64,000 bases of DNA from Azolla caroliniana. Taxonomy: Eukaryota; Polypodiophyta. The notes beneath the pieces were generated by a model. It was not told the origin of the DNA. It worked only from the letters and a program-made list of their open reading frames with translations, and ran no database searches. Below, piece by piece: positions 1-13,100 of the stretch. How positions within the stretch are numbered: the stretch's first letter is position 1; every line of letters starts with the position of its first letter. Both the position numbers and the translations under genes were made by a program. The stretch covers positions 15,624,001-15,688,000 of the forward strand of contig JBHGNT010000011.1 of the NCBI GenBank assembly GCA_043228905.1. The letters run 5' to 3'.

Positions 1-3000
1 TCTGCTAATTCCTTCGCTATTGCCAAAGCCAGTTTGGTTTTCCCAGATGCCTGGTAATAAGAATTCATGATTTTCAGGAAGCACGACTATTTAGGATCTT
101 GAAAAAATAAACGCTACTTCAAAACCAAGAAGATACTAGTTCCATCTATAAAAGATACCCACTTCAAAGAATGGGAACTAGCTAGATTCCATATACGTGA
201 TTAGAAAATTATTGTGGCGTAGGACCAATTCAATCTAATCTTTCATCTGTGCTTCACGGTGAAGCAAAGTTAAGAGCAAGCTCTGACTAATTCACCCGAT
301 AATCAGCAAAAAGTACTAAATGTAAAAATAGAAACTACCATGAGAACCTTATACTACATAAAATATAGTTCAATACAACATGCCACATGAAGTTTTTTGC
401 ACCACACTAACAAATCTAAAATGTGCTGGAGTTGCAAAATAAAATTACTAATCCACATCTTTTGAAAGGAATAACCATCAAGATACTTAGCAGTAACATA
501 TCTTTGAAAACCTAGAGTTGGATCTCTTACCAAAAGTCAGTTTATAATTTCAGAAAACATGAAGTCTGTAACTTACAGGTGGTCCATGTAAAAGCACATA
601 TCCAGGTAAAGGGAGACCAAGGTTACGATATCTATCCTGAGCTTCAGAAGAGAGAGAAATCTGCAGTCCTTCATGAGTATATTTGCATTTTCAGAATATT
701 TATGATGTAAACAACAACCAAAAAAGCAAATACTAAGTAAAAGAAAACCTTCATAATCTCCCTAAAGCTTCCAAAACTGATGAAAATGCACTTACGTCTC
801 AAAGCATCACCAGCAGAGTCCATTAGCCACAGCAAAGATGATAAGCTTGGGCCCTCATTGCCTTTAGAAAACCCACTTTCAGGTAACAGAGGTATAACTT
901 GTGGCTGACCAATTTTGAAGCTAAGAGGTACCTCTTTTGGCATTTTAACATCTTCTATTTCTAATAAGTTTTGATCAAACATGAACAAACTACTATAAGA
1001 TGTTGACACTAATTTGGGCAGACCCCCTTCATGTTTCTTATCAAATTCTTCAGAATTCTGGAGAGACATTAGGAAGTATAAAACATCTGAGGAATTTTTC
1101 GTATCTGCTTCAGATGGAAATTGTTTAAGAGTATTTCTATTCTGTATTTGCTTTGGCAGCAAAAACTCCATAAGTGTTTCTTTTGAAATAGGTATACTTC
1201 TAGAGTTTTCAGTTTCACATTCAGAGATGCTACCAAACTGAGCAGCAGCCCACAATTTGAACAGCTCTCGCACTGATGCATTCTCCCCATCAGTAAGGAA
1301 TCCCCCATTCTCCACATATTCCGACTCTTCTTGTTGGAGAGATACAGATTTTAATACTTTCTTGTGTCTTTCCCAATCCGATAAAGTTTCAGACGCTGTT
1401 TTATTGGTAGCAGCATTTTCACCTTCTTCTTGCACATGCCTAAGACTTTCAGATTTGGCATGAGATATTTCTCCACCCTTAAAACTGATCGATGATAGTA
1501 CAATACCCGCATTCATCAGACTTGGGGTTCTATTGTAGCTTCTAATTTCTATACCTGTACAAATTCAAACATTCAGTTTGGTGAAATGAAAACATTAAAA
1601 AATCATCAACACAATTGTTTTAGTTATGAAGATAAAATAACATGCAGTGGTTTGTGGAATTTTTCGATAATTGCTAAACCGCTGTAAATTGTCAATTTTC
1701 CTTTGCTTCTTGCTTCATTGAATCTATCCAATTCCTGAATCAATAATGTTGTATTTATGTTTCAGGTCAGTTTTGCTAAACAATTTTAGTTTCTTTGTTA
1801 TTTGGCACCCAGGGGTGGAAGCTTGGATATTTATGTGAGTTTTATCCCATAGGTCAAGTTTGGCCTCTAGTGAGAATGAATTTAGTGTTCTTTCTTTCTT
1901 CCTTTGTTCTATGCCTGCCAACTTTTCATTTGTTGCATAAGCCCATGCATTCATGTGGTTTAGGAAGATTTTTTATTTGTTCGATATACTCTCTCTTGTA
2001 TGGCACATGGATATACTCTCTCTTGTATGGCAGATTTGAGGTGCCCCAAGGGGATTGCAATCCACTGGAGAAAACAGGCATTGACAATGATGACAAGATC
2101 ATCTGCAATTGAAGAGGGGGTATAGAGGATAAGGGTGGCGATGAATTCTTCACACTTAAGAATTTGCAAAGATGCCAATTGTACTTAGTCTCTAATGAGT
2201 TATCCTATAATCTGTTACTCACTCAATGCCAATTTACCAACTGTAATATGTTCAATCACGATGCAGACCAACTATTGGGGTGACAGACCCTGAAACATGA
2301 ACCAAAAGCATGGTGCAATCATTGCTTCATCGTGATGTCAAAATGGTCGCAGAGCTATGAGATATACAGGCCCGTCTATAATGGGGTATGTCAAACATAT
2401 CTATCATTTTGCTTGACCGCACAACACTGATAGAAAGTAGCAATCATTAGAACCATAATAGCTTGTGCAACTTCCAGTTGCACTTGAACAGCCATGGCTC
2501 AATTTTGATACGTAACTTATCAGAAATGCGACCTGAAATCCAGTCTGAGATACATCCATGGCCATCCAGTATCCCAAGTGCTGAAATACAGGACTAGGGG
2601 GTATCACAAACCAAGATCCCAAAGTCTATAATGGGGTATGTCAAACACATCTATCATTTTGCTTGACCACACAACACTGACAGAAAGTAGCAATCATTAG
2701 AACCATAATAGCTTGTGCAACTTCCAGTTGCACTTGAACAGCCATGGCTCAATTTTGATACGTAACTTATCAGAAATGGGACCTGAAATCCAGTCTGAGA
2801 TACATCCATGGCCATCCAGTATCCCAAGTGCTGAAATACAGGACTAGGGGGTATTACAAACCAAGATCCCAAAGTCTCTATCTATACAGGAAATGACTGA
2901 TTTAGATCTGCGATCTGGAGACCAGAACATACGAAGTCCAGATATTCATTGCCTTCTTCAATTTGCCATGTCCGGCATACAAAATAAGACCATAATTAAG

Positions 3001-4836
3001 GCATACACAAGAGCCTATGGAATTAGTTGCTTCCCAGACGGCAATATCCAGTAGCATTGGAGAATATTTTTTATTGAGGCAGCACTAGTTTTCGTACATT
3101 CGTTCAATGTTTCTTTTCACGGAGAGAATTTATTCACTGAAATTCTGAGTTTGTTTTTAAATTCTCACACATGTACCACTTTGTATCTTGAGACATGTCA
3201 TCGTGCCATTTCTTTCTTTCTTTAACTGGATGCAAAATCTATGTACCACTTTTTTTCATTGGCATGACTATCTATCAACATTTATCGGGTGAGCATCAGT
3301 TGTGAAGACTAGTATGTAATGAGAATTTGTTGAGAAGACTAGTTATACATACGTGTATGGATTTGAGCTCCAATGAAGAGTCGAATTGCGCTTGAAAGCA
3401 TAACATGTCCCTTCGCTACAAGATGAGAATACACCACCCGCAACACAACACTTTTTGCAGGCCTATCAATCTTCTCGGCATCTTTCTTTTCAGCCTCATT
3501 CTTTCCATTCTGGTCCTTCCATTTCAATGCGCCATCTAGACTTCTTACACTTACAAGCTGACCATTGATCAAAGGTATTTTCTTTGCAGTTTTTGCCGAT
3601 ACAAAAATACTTGTTGTAGGTGCTATGGAACACTTGAAGTTTTCCAGCTTACATGGCTGCAACAGTGAGGATTTCAGTTCTTGTACACGTAAACATGCCT
3701 TTACAATGGATGGCTCAACAATAGTGGTGTTTTGTCGTGGTGTAAATGTTTTACGAGGTTTTGGTGCTACGATCAGCTCAGTTCCTGGCACAAGCCGGAC
3801 CTGTTTAAAGCAAGAAACAGCATTGCCAAGTGAGTCGTGACCTCCTCTTAAAAAATAACTTGCGATTAGTTAGAGATCCAGACCACTTGTTTTGGTGCAG
3901 CTGAGATAACACGGAGTGTAAGGACAATGTCTCCATGAACCCAGATAGGAAAAAGCTGCCCTGAGCTAAGCACACCAACCTGTTAAAATAGAAATGTAAA
4001 ACTATAGAATCTTACATAAATTTATATACATAAAGCTTAGAAATTCATGAAGGAAAACAGTAATATGGAAAAGTTAATTTGGTCTACAACACGGTACTAA
4101 ATTAATACCTGACTAAGGATATGATCTTCAACAAAACCTGCATTAAGTTCCAAAATCTCCCAATCATCCTCTGTCGCTGGTTCTACTTCAACAGAGACAG
4201 CATTTGCAACATCTGTTAACGCCCTTAAATATAATGTCGCACCATCATGAAGCCCCACACACTCTGCTAGCTTCTTAGACACCTGTAAATAATAGACGTT
4301 TAAAACCAAAAGTCTATACTTTGTTATGTCTAAACACATACATCAGCATAAAATATACACCTTACGCTTGTTCCCTACCATATTCATGATTTCAAATACC
4401 ATTATATGGCTGCAAATGGTGTTATATATCAGTAAGAAAGGATATCATAAGGACTTCTAAACGAACAAGGATGCAGAAAATGACATTCTCTAACTACAGA
4501 CAAGAAAGAAAAGAAAAAAAAATTAAAAAATTAAAAAATAAAGAAAAGAATGCCTAATACAGATAGAGAGAGAGGAGAATCAAGATAAATAAAGGACAGA
4601 TTTTGATAGAAGGAAGAAGAAGAGATAACCTCGATAGAAGATGAGAGGGAAGAAGCGCCAGCCCAAGACAGATAGAAACGATCCGACAAATTAGAGCTCT
4701 TGGGATATCTGAGCTCAAGCGTAACAGAGAAGATATCATCATCTCTGTTTCTGCCTTGCAAGGCATCGATAGCATGGAGAGGTAATGCAACGAAGCAATC
4801 TCTCATCCCTGGCACAGTAGAAACCTGCAATTCCAT
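1..4836 (-). CDS. PEX1: Peroxisome biogenesis protein 1 (PEX1), N-terminal half, cut by window edge
   Basis: PEX1 is an AAA+ ATPase that works with PEX6 to pull the receptor PEX5 out of the peroxisome membrane. Seven exons can be joined in phase: 4836-4630, 4282-4109, 3979-3884 (donor uncertain, 3887 also possible), 3800-3353, 1554-796, 668-577 and 50 to the edge. They give about 608 residues; plant PEX1 is about 1,120, so the rest lies to the left. The start is the ATG at 4836 (MELQVSTVPGMRDCFVALPL). The N-terminal double-psi-barrel region shows EPATEDDWEILELN and RLVPGTELIVAPK, both close to the Arabidopsis protein. The last two exons join as GYVLLHGPP/ASGKT, which forms the Walker A motif GPPASGKT of the first ATPase domain. 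Intron 4 (1555-3352) is long and holds a tandem duplication. The family call is firm; exon 3's 3' end is the weak point. Confidence 0.93.
1983..2036. repeat. Short tandem duplication, 27-bp period
   Basis: Two copies of a unit containing gatatactctctcttgtatg lie head to tail at about 1983 and 2010, inside PEX1 intron 4. No coding meaning is seen. Confidence 0.7.
2374..2873. repeat. Tandem duplication of a 250-bp unit in PEX1 intron 4
   Basis: The block starting gtctataatggggtatgtca at 2374 is repeated from 2624. By eye the copies differ at about five positions, so roughly 98% identical. Each copy keeps the same 72-codon open frame on the minus strand (2404-2622 and 2654-2872), but that frame matches no family I know and sits in an intron. 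A recent unequal exchange or slippage is the simplest origin. Confidence 0.9.
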
Positions 4837-7149
4837 GGGCGGGGAAGGGGCAGGGAGGAATCAGAGCTTCAATTCATAAGAGGGAGAGAGAGAATTAAAC
4901 AAATAAAGCAGAGAAAGATTTTGGGTTGAGAGTGGGATAGGTGGAAGAAGCAGGGGAAGAAGCAGGGGAAGAAGCAAAGGTTTTATATGTATGAATGAAT
5001 GAAGATACATATATGAAAAATAATAAGCCTTCTCTTTTATGAAGGATTGCTTTGGTTCAACGTTAGCCTCTAGGCTCTCCCTTAACATGAGATAATTTCT
5101 TCTTCCCATTTGGCACTTTACGTGCTATATGTACCCTCAATACCCACACTCATACAATGACCATGACCAACCATTAGCCAAAACATATCAATCATATCAT
5201 CATTCCATGTGTCGTTTATCTCAAACTTCATCTCCTCGAGCTCCTTGAGACTATAATGTTCCTATTGTGAAAATTACCGTCCATATCAGAAGAGTAGAAC
5301 AATTTTCATGGTGTTATCAATCTCTAACTTTGGTTGTGTCGGGATCTTTGAGATATTATTATGCACGTCAAAATGTGCAATTACCATCTATTACAAAATA
5401 ATAGAAGATTTCCCAACATCACGAATGTCCAACCTAGTTGTTTCAAAGCCATTTAGAGTATACGTCTCAAGAATTTCCCCAAAAAGCATGAAATCATCAC
5501 ATGTTTTCTTGAAGAGAAATAATCAAAACATCATTCTTCAATATCTAGTGTGGTTATGTTTGAGTTCTCAAAGATTGTGTTATGCGGCCTTATAGTCAAT
5601 CTAATCATGTATTAATGGATATGAGTGTGCTAATGATGACCATTTACATCTTTCTCAAGAGATGCTTTTGTAACATTGTCAACATGAGTGGGTTGTGATA
5701 TTCTATTGGCATCAAATCAATCCATCATCATGCATCATTGAAATCAATTAGCCCCATTACATTAGTAGTGCTGGGTCCCCAAGAGTTTTAATAGTTACTA
5801 TTGCTAACCAGTGTTCATATTACTCATGAGTTGTGATCCATCCTGCATTCTTTGTTATAGCATTTGGTTGGCCACAATTTGGGTTGTTATGGTCTTGATA
5901 CTTACATACTTGGTAATTACATATGTTTCTTCTTCTATGCCCTTGTAGCAAGGAAACAACCCTCTCATGAAGGTGCACCACTTTCTTATTATCTAGAACA
6001 TACATTAAGAACTATCCAATTCCACATTCAAGGACAGAAAATTAGACGATCAAATAACCAAATGCAAATTTACACACTCACTCAATATTGCCTACAAATT
6101 CCAATAGCATCAGTCAAGTGTTAATTTCGTAACAAACTGAGAACAGGTTCATAGTAGACAAAGGATTAAGCAACTAAGGGTACCCGAGTATGTAATGACA
6201 ACTGAATTCCTTCACACCCTTGAACTTCTAAAAGGAAGACATCCCTTAAGCGAAAAATAATACACTATCACTCGTTTAGAAACAGAACTATGAAAATAGC
6301 CAAAACAGGCAGACAATCAGTACAGGTATCGCTTTACAATACAAGAGGATTGATAGCATAATTTGTCTTTACATGCATAAAATTTCTGATAAGAAACTAA
6401 AAAAGTTTCTCATGCCTATCAGTATGCATGCCAACTGATTGAAGGGCTTGCAAAACCTTTTAGTTACATTTAAATTATGATTTTTAATCATGTTTACATA
6501 ATATTGTACCCCAAGTATATATATTAAACGAAGCAATGGAAAGCTTTAAATTATTAATCTCAATTACAAATAAATCAAAAGAATCAATGCTAATTAATTA
6601 GATTGTTAGACTTTGCCATCTAAACAATATCCTCAGCTTTGCAAACCTACTTCTCTCTAAGCTCTTTATTATTTTTGGATTTTCTTTGTCTCTCAGGTAT
6701 TAGAACATACGTTACAAATTGTAGCTAGCTGCTAAGATTTGGCTTGGCCTTGTGCATAATCAAGGATCTGGGCATGCTCATCTTCGCTACCAGGCTATTG
6801 AAAAAATTAACTTCAAAGCATCGCTTTATGAATGAGCCAGGTAATTTGTATCTCAATGAGTCAATTTGGAGAAACCTCGGCAAATATTCTCTGAACTCAA
6901 TCAAAAACATGCTTATGTATGTAGCACAATTGAAACACTGGGCTTAAAATGATTTTTTATTAAGCTCCTCTTTCCATGCCTCCCAGTAAAAATACCAAGC
7001 ATTAAGACTTTTTGTATATATTCCATTGAGTAATATAACCTTATTTCTGCAAGGGCAAATACATTATGGTTGTGTTTAGAATCAAGCAAAACAAATATAG
7101 AATCCTATCACAATATACTGAAATTTAATCTAGAGATACACAGCATACC
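4837..7149. other. Intergenic region between PEX1 and pyruvate kinase
   Basis: The first 300 bases upstream of the PEX1 ATG hold purine-rich runs (gagagagag near 4880) and a gaagcaggg repeat near 4950-4975, probably leader and promoter. The rest, to the pyruvate kinase stop codon, is AT-rich. Only short open frames without recognisable motifs occur, such as 5308-5595 on plus and 6725-6910 on minus. I see no supported gene. Confidence 0.6.
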
Positions 7150-10100
7150 TTAAAGTTCTGAAACCCCCACTTTCCTTACTTGAATGAGGTGTGTGGATTC
7201 AGCTCGCCAAATTGGTGTTCGGCCACTTTGAACAATTGTAACTTCCTCTCCATCCTTCACAAGTCCATGATCCTGACATAGCATGTGGAAGTTAGAACCA
7301 ACGCAACATTTTTCAGAAGAAAAGAAGGACACTTATTTAAGACTCAAATCAAAATGTACTAACCTGCAGAAGGGAAAGAGCATTAATAAAGGTGTTTTCT
7401 CCATCATCTGAAAAAGGCATGATGATAGGCCGGACACCCCGATAAAGTGCTAGTTTTCTTTGAACTTTTTTCCTACATAAAATAGATATCTATCTCTAAT
7501 AATAATTTTCAAATATAATGATTATCCATAAGAAATGCAAGATTGAAGGACATATGTTACAAGCATGAAAATTCAAGCACATAAAAGAATATATGCCAGT
7601 TGATACTCCCATTCAGTCATCCTCAGGAATTCAAATTTTGAACTTTTTACTATTATGATTTGAAAGTAATAGATTCTGAAACTCACATTCTTGCCCGTTT
7701 CCTCAATGAATGATGAGTTTCACAACTTTTTGCAGCCTCAGCTTAAAATAAGCCAGACGTACATCATCTTGAGTAAATCAGAAACAATACTGTGAAATGC
7801 GCATGGCTGATTTTGGATGAACTCTTCTAGTTGGTCAGTGCAAAGAGAGAATGGATTACGTGATAAAGGACATCCTTGTATCAAAGATACCTAGGAGAAA
7901 GAATGACATATTAACATCCTTTTAGAAGCCAAAATGTCTACAAGAAAGGACAAGAGATTATATCTGGAAATGTTGTCAATCTTGGGGAAGACAAACCAAA
8001 ATAAATATAACCAGATTAGGAAAAACTCCCTAAAGTAGTAGATATTCCCATTAGCTAAGCATTTAATACTGTAAGCTTAGATAACTGAAACTTTTTCATT
8101 TGAAAGATATGCAGGCATGGGTTGATCCAAGTTGGACACATCTACAAAGAAAGTAAAGCACCTTCGATGTGATAATGGCCTTGATTTGTTGTGGCACAAA
8201 AGGATTCAACCTACATTCAGATGGAGGTGCAATCATCAAGCCTAAGGGCCCCCAAGTAGCTCCAATGTTGTACCCTATGAAGGCTTGTTTACCTTGTTTT
8301 GACCCTGATTGTGGTACGAATTGCGTCAGGTTCACCCATCCATCCATGTAATCTGAAATTCATAGTGGGTGATAATGGTGCTACACACCTTGTTTGATAC
8401 TCTTGGTGCTCCAACCTTTCTCCCAACACCAACTCATCGTGTGCACAAACCCCCACTGCATATCCTTTTGTACCTTAATAGTTTGCAATTGTTGCATGAG
8501 TTTGGCGTATGGCACTGTATCAAAGGCTTTGGCAAAATCTACAAAGCTGAAAAATATCCTCTTTCCATGGACTCTACCCTCAACAAGAGCTTATAATTAC
8601 TGTGTGAGAAAAGCTGTTAATAGCAGCAGTGGAACAGTTAGAACAAAATAGACACAGCCAAGCTGTGAGAAGGCTGTTAGACAGCAGTAGAAAAAATGGT
8701 TGCAAAGACTAGAGACAGCCAAAGTGTAGAGCTTGTTTTTTAAGTAGCAACAAAAGTAAAAGTCTTTACAAAAGAGGCTGGTATAGCCTATGTAAAGAAT
8801 CTAGCTCTAGTAGAGTTTAGTATTCAGAAGCGTAGTGTGTGTGTGAGAGAGAGAGTGAATGTATAAGCAAGAGAAGGAATTACAGAGAATAACCAGAAAA
8901 ATAAGAAAACACGCAGTAGGGGGATGACAGCTTATGCACTTAAGAGAGCTATATTAATTATCTAAAAATCATCAACTAAACTGAATGGCCAAAGGGGGTT
9001 TTATATACAAGTCCTCAAGGGACTATTAAATGTGTTGGTGGAATCTAACCAAGATATCCACTTGAGGACGATTTTGTCATAAGAATATCTAATATTCTTT
9101 GACCACACTAACACTCGACAACTACACGGATTACAATAAAGTGTGCTCACACACTTTTTCATACATCGTCCTTTTCTTCACAAGCACATGTTCACACAAG
9201 TTGAGCTTGATTCTCAACAGCCTATTTATACAAAATTAGGGAAAGTGAAAGTGGGTGAAATGGTTGTTTGGTAGTTAAGTGACTCTTGTACTACCAAACA
9301 GGTACAATAAACTAGGAATAAGAGGGAATATCTTGGAAAGAGTGGAAGAGAGAAAACGCATTTAAAGCGTTGCAGATTCTAGAGAGCGAAGCCATTTAAA
9401 GAGTTGCCGATTCTAGAGAGAGAAGAATCTAGGAAGAGAGAGAATGTAGAACAGAGATAATAAAGATGAAAGAGTGCAGGTCTGGAGCTGCCACCCTCCT
9501 CTCAACTCCAAAACGGCAGTCCAACATTGAGTTGACGGAGGAGTTGATCAATAGATTGCCTTGGAAGTGGCTTAGTAAATAAATTAGCCACATTTTCTTG
9601 AGTAGGGTAGGACAATATGCCAAGTTGATGACTTGTGATTTCACTAATTCACAAACAAAATGGTAGTGCACTTTGATATGTTTTGTTCTACCATGAAATG
9701 TTGAGCTATGTGTCAAGGCATGGGCACTTTGTTTGTTGGTGAAAACTGCAATAGGAGAGTCTTGCAAAACACCAATGTGAGAAAACAATTGCATTAACCA
9801 TAACAACTCACAAGTATCCAAGTAGGCTCGATATTCAGCTTCCGTCAATGAAGTAGAAACTGAGTTTTGCTTCTTTGATTTCCAAGAAATCAAGCCTAAA
9901 CCTAACATAAAACAATAGCCAGATGTGGACTTTCTAGAATCAATATCACCTACCCAATCCGCGTCCGAGTAGCCAACAAGCTCAATGCCGTCTCTAAAAG
10001 AGAGACCATAGTCGAGTGTGTTGGCCAAATACCTAAGAACTAAAATAGCTGCTTGCAAATGACTTTGTCTCGGAGCACTTGAGAATTGGCTGAGAATACT

Positions 10101-13100
10101 CATGCTATAGGACAAATCAGACCTGGTGTAAGTTAAGTGAAGAAGAGACCTTTTGTAGAGAATCGTAGTTGAGGTGACCGAACCTAGCATGTCACAACGT
10201 GGGATCTTCTTGTGCCACCAAGGCATGAGAGCCTTCAAGAAGATGAGATTTGGATTTTTCCAAGGGGCTATGGGAACTTTTCAGGCGATATAAACCCCCT
10301 TCTTGTGTGCCACTAGCTACAATTTGTAGGCTGTTGAATGATTTCCAAAATTGAGCTATCAAAGTAGACTACATAACCTTGCTTAGTGATTCAGTAGACC
10401 GAAAGTAGGTTGGCAAAGATGCGAGGCACATGTAGCACATCTTGAAGAATGGTAGGTTCATCATTTGAAGAAGTGTTAACAAACACATTACCCACACACG
10501 AAGCCTCAATGCTTGAGGCATCTCCTATGGAGATTTGGGGGGAGCTAGGCTTCACATCATGCAAAATGGATTTGTCATAAGTCATGTGTGTAGTGGCACA
10601 ACTATCTACTAACCACTCATCAATGGTTGAGGTAGTTGTTCCAGCCAAATGTGAAGAATGTTCCTCAATGCCAAGGAAAACTGTTTCTTTGGCTGAGTGG
10701 ACCGAGTTTGATATTGGTGTAGGTTGACTTTCGGTAGACGAAGATTTATTGGCATTGTCCCTTTTCTTTTTCCGACAGTCAGGCTGAATGTGACCTTTGT
10801 AGCCACAATAATGACAAGTGAGCTCCTTGTGGGCTGGGTTGTTTGGTGGTCTTGGATTGGGTTTGTTGTAGGAATTGCCATTTTGCTTCCACTTGCCTTT
10901 ACTTTTCGCATGTAGAAGCGTCTCATTGGAAGTTTGAGCACTTTTCTTCCTTGTTGCCCTGTCTTGTAGCATGCCAAGAAATGTATTCATATCAGGTGTG
11001 TTGGGAAGAAGAGAAATTGCGTCACAAAAGGCTGAGAATGACTCAGGCAACTTTATCATTAGACGATGCACAAACTCAACTTCAGTTGACTTGTTTCCCA
11101 AAGAAACTAGTTCCTTTTGGAGAGTAACAAATTGCGTTATTTGATCCATGATGTTGGGAGTGTCATGAATCTTGAGATTTGCTAGTTGGCTCTCAATAGC
11201 TATCATTTGAGCATGATTAGCTCGATGATACCTCTTTTTGATGGCTGCCCATAGCTCATTGGCTGTCTCGTCATCTGTATCTTGAAATTGACGAGCGATG
11301 CTCGGTTTAATATTAAACATGAGGAAAGAATGCACGAGAATCCTTATCTAGCCAAGCTTCAATCTCAGCATTAGATGAGCCAGTAACGGATTTGGTTGAA
11401 GAGGATGAATTTACTGGTGGCTTCTTGTCACTACCATTGACTACATTCCATAGACGATAGTACTGTAGCAAGGTCTTTATTTGCAGTTCCCAATCCAAGT
11501 AATTGTTCCCATCCAAGATGTACTCTTTGGGGAGTTGGGGAGTTGGGGAGTTGTTGATGAAACAATGGCGGCATGTGAGGCCATGGATATTCTCCTCTTG
11601 AGCTACAACTGGACAATTTGCAGCAGCTGTATGGAGATGCTCAGGGTCTTCCTACTCCTCCCTAGATGCTAGGCAAGGCTCAAATGAGGGGGAAAGAAAA
11701 AAGAAGAACCTCCTCTGTAGGAGGGGAGGGAGGGATAAAAGAAGATAGGTCTGTGTGCTCTTTTGCAAAAAAAATCAGCCTGAGGATATGGAGACCTCAT
11801 TGCTCTGATACCATGTGAGAAAAGCTGTTAATAGCAGCAGTGGAACAGTTAGAACAAAATAGACATAGCCAAGTTGTGAGAAGGCTGTTAGACAGCAGTA
11901 GAAAAAATGGTTGCAAAGACGAGACACGCCCAAAGAGTAGAGCTTGTTTTTAAGTAGCAACAAAAGTAAAAGTCTTTACAAAAGAGACTGGTATAGCCTA
12001 TTTATACAAAATTGGGGAAAGTGGGTGAAATGGTTGTTTGGTAGTTATGTGACTCTTGTACTACCAAACAGGTACAATAAACTAGGAATAAGAGAGAATA
12101 TCTTGGAAAAAGTGGAAGAGAGAAAAGGCCTTTAAAGCATTGCAGATTCTAGAGAGAGAAGAATCTAGGAAGAGAGAGAATGTAGAACAGAGATAATAAC
12201 GATGAAGGAGAGTGCAAAGCCTGCCAACTACAGTGTCCAATATCCATGTTTCTATGCCCATTCAATCAACTCTAACTCCAAAATTGAACAATTTAACATG
12301 GCCAAATAATGGCCCATCATCATTGTTCTGTAGGTACTCGATAAAAATGAACTTCCGATTTTTCTGTGAGAAATATTGATGTGAACAGCTCATTCCTTTC
12401 ATTGAGGTTACCTGCTCTTTTAGGTACAATTATCATCAGACCTGGCACATTAGAAGATCACAGCCTTGCATCACGGTGCCTCCTTTATGCCTTGACAAAT
12501 TTCATGAAATTATCACTAACAGGTTCATGCTTATATATGTCAACACTACAATAAAGAAGGACATTCATTTATCCTATGGGCTCAAAAACACACTAGTGAT
12601 GAGATAAATACTTCTAGTATCAGCTGCAAACTGGGAGTACGAAATATGTACCTTTAGAGCCTACAAGACCAGATATGAGATTGGTGAGATTGAGATGAAT
12701 GATATTAAATTTGCATGCGCAAAATCATCTACCACAGGCAGGAGAGGATTTTAGATCTTTAGATAACTTCACGGCCTGATTCTAACCACAGATGTTTGCT
12801 GTTGAATAACTTAATTTCCATTTTGGGAACTTCTCTAGATCATAGAATAGGGCTAGAAAATTTTGCAAAATATAATATCAGATATATCTAGTCAGCAGAC
12901 AATAGTATTCTACTTCATACAATATGGCACACTAAACTCCCCCTCAGCTAGTTCTTTCCAAATGGATCAAGTTTACCATTATTATCAATGTCCGTGCTTC
13001 ATTCATTTTAACAATCTATTTTGATCAGTTGTTCTCAGGCAATTGTGTATAAAGTAAATAAAATGAGAACCACACAATGTGTTCCCATTCATAAATATAG

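Larger units (their letters stand above)
8601..12216 (-). mobile_element. Internally deleted Copia LTR retrotransposon in pyruvate kinase intron 10
   Basis: The element reads on the minus strand. The 5' LTR is 11814-12216 and the 3' LTR is 8601-9478. Both start tgtgagaaaagctgttaata and end gtgca on plus, so they have TG..CA ends. The primer binding site TGGTATCAGAGC follows the 5' LTR directly (11802-11813), as is classic for Copia (initiator Met tRNA). A purine-rich stretch (gagaggagggtggcag on minus, about 9490-9505) abuts the 3' LTR. The interior is only 2.3 kb: gag and the start of protease are followed directly by the RNase H end of pol. Integrase and most of the reverse transcriptase are missing. 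I see no matching 5-bp target duplication (attac on the left, aagcc on the right). Confidence 0.93.

Noticed and set aside
2404-2872. Two identical 72-codon frames in the PEX1 intron as a duplicated small gene
   Set aside because: They lie inside an intron, have no family match, and arise simply because the 250-bp block is duplicated.
8096-8351. Overlapping open frames on both strands (83 and 60 codons) as genes
   Set aside because: They sit in intron 10 of pyruvate kinase between LINE pieces, with no motif on either strand.
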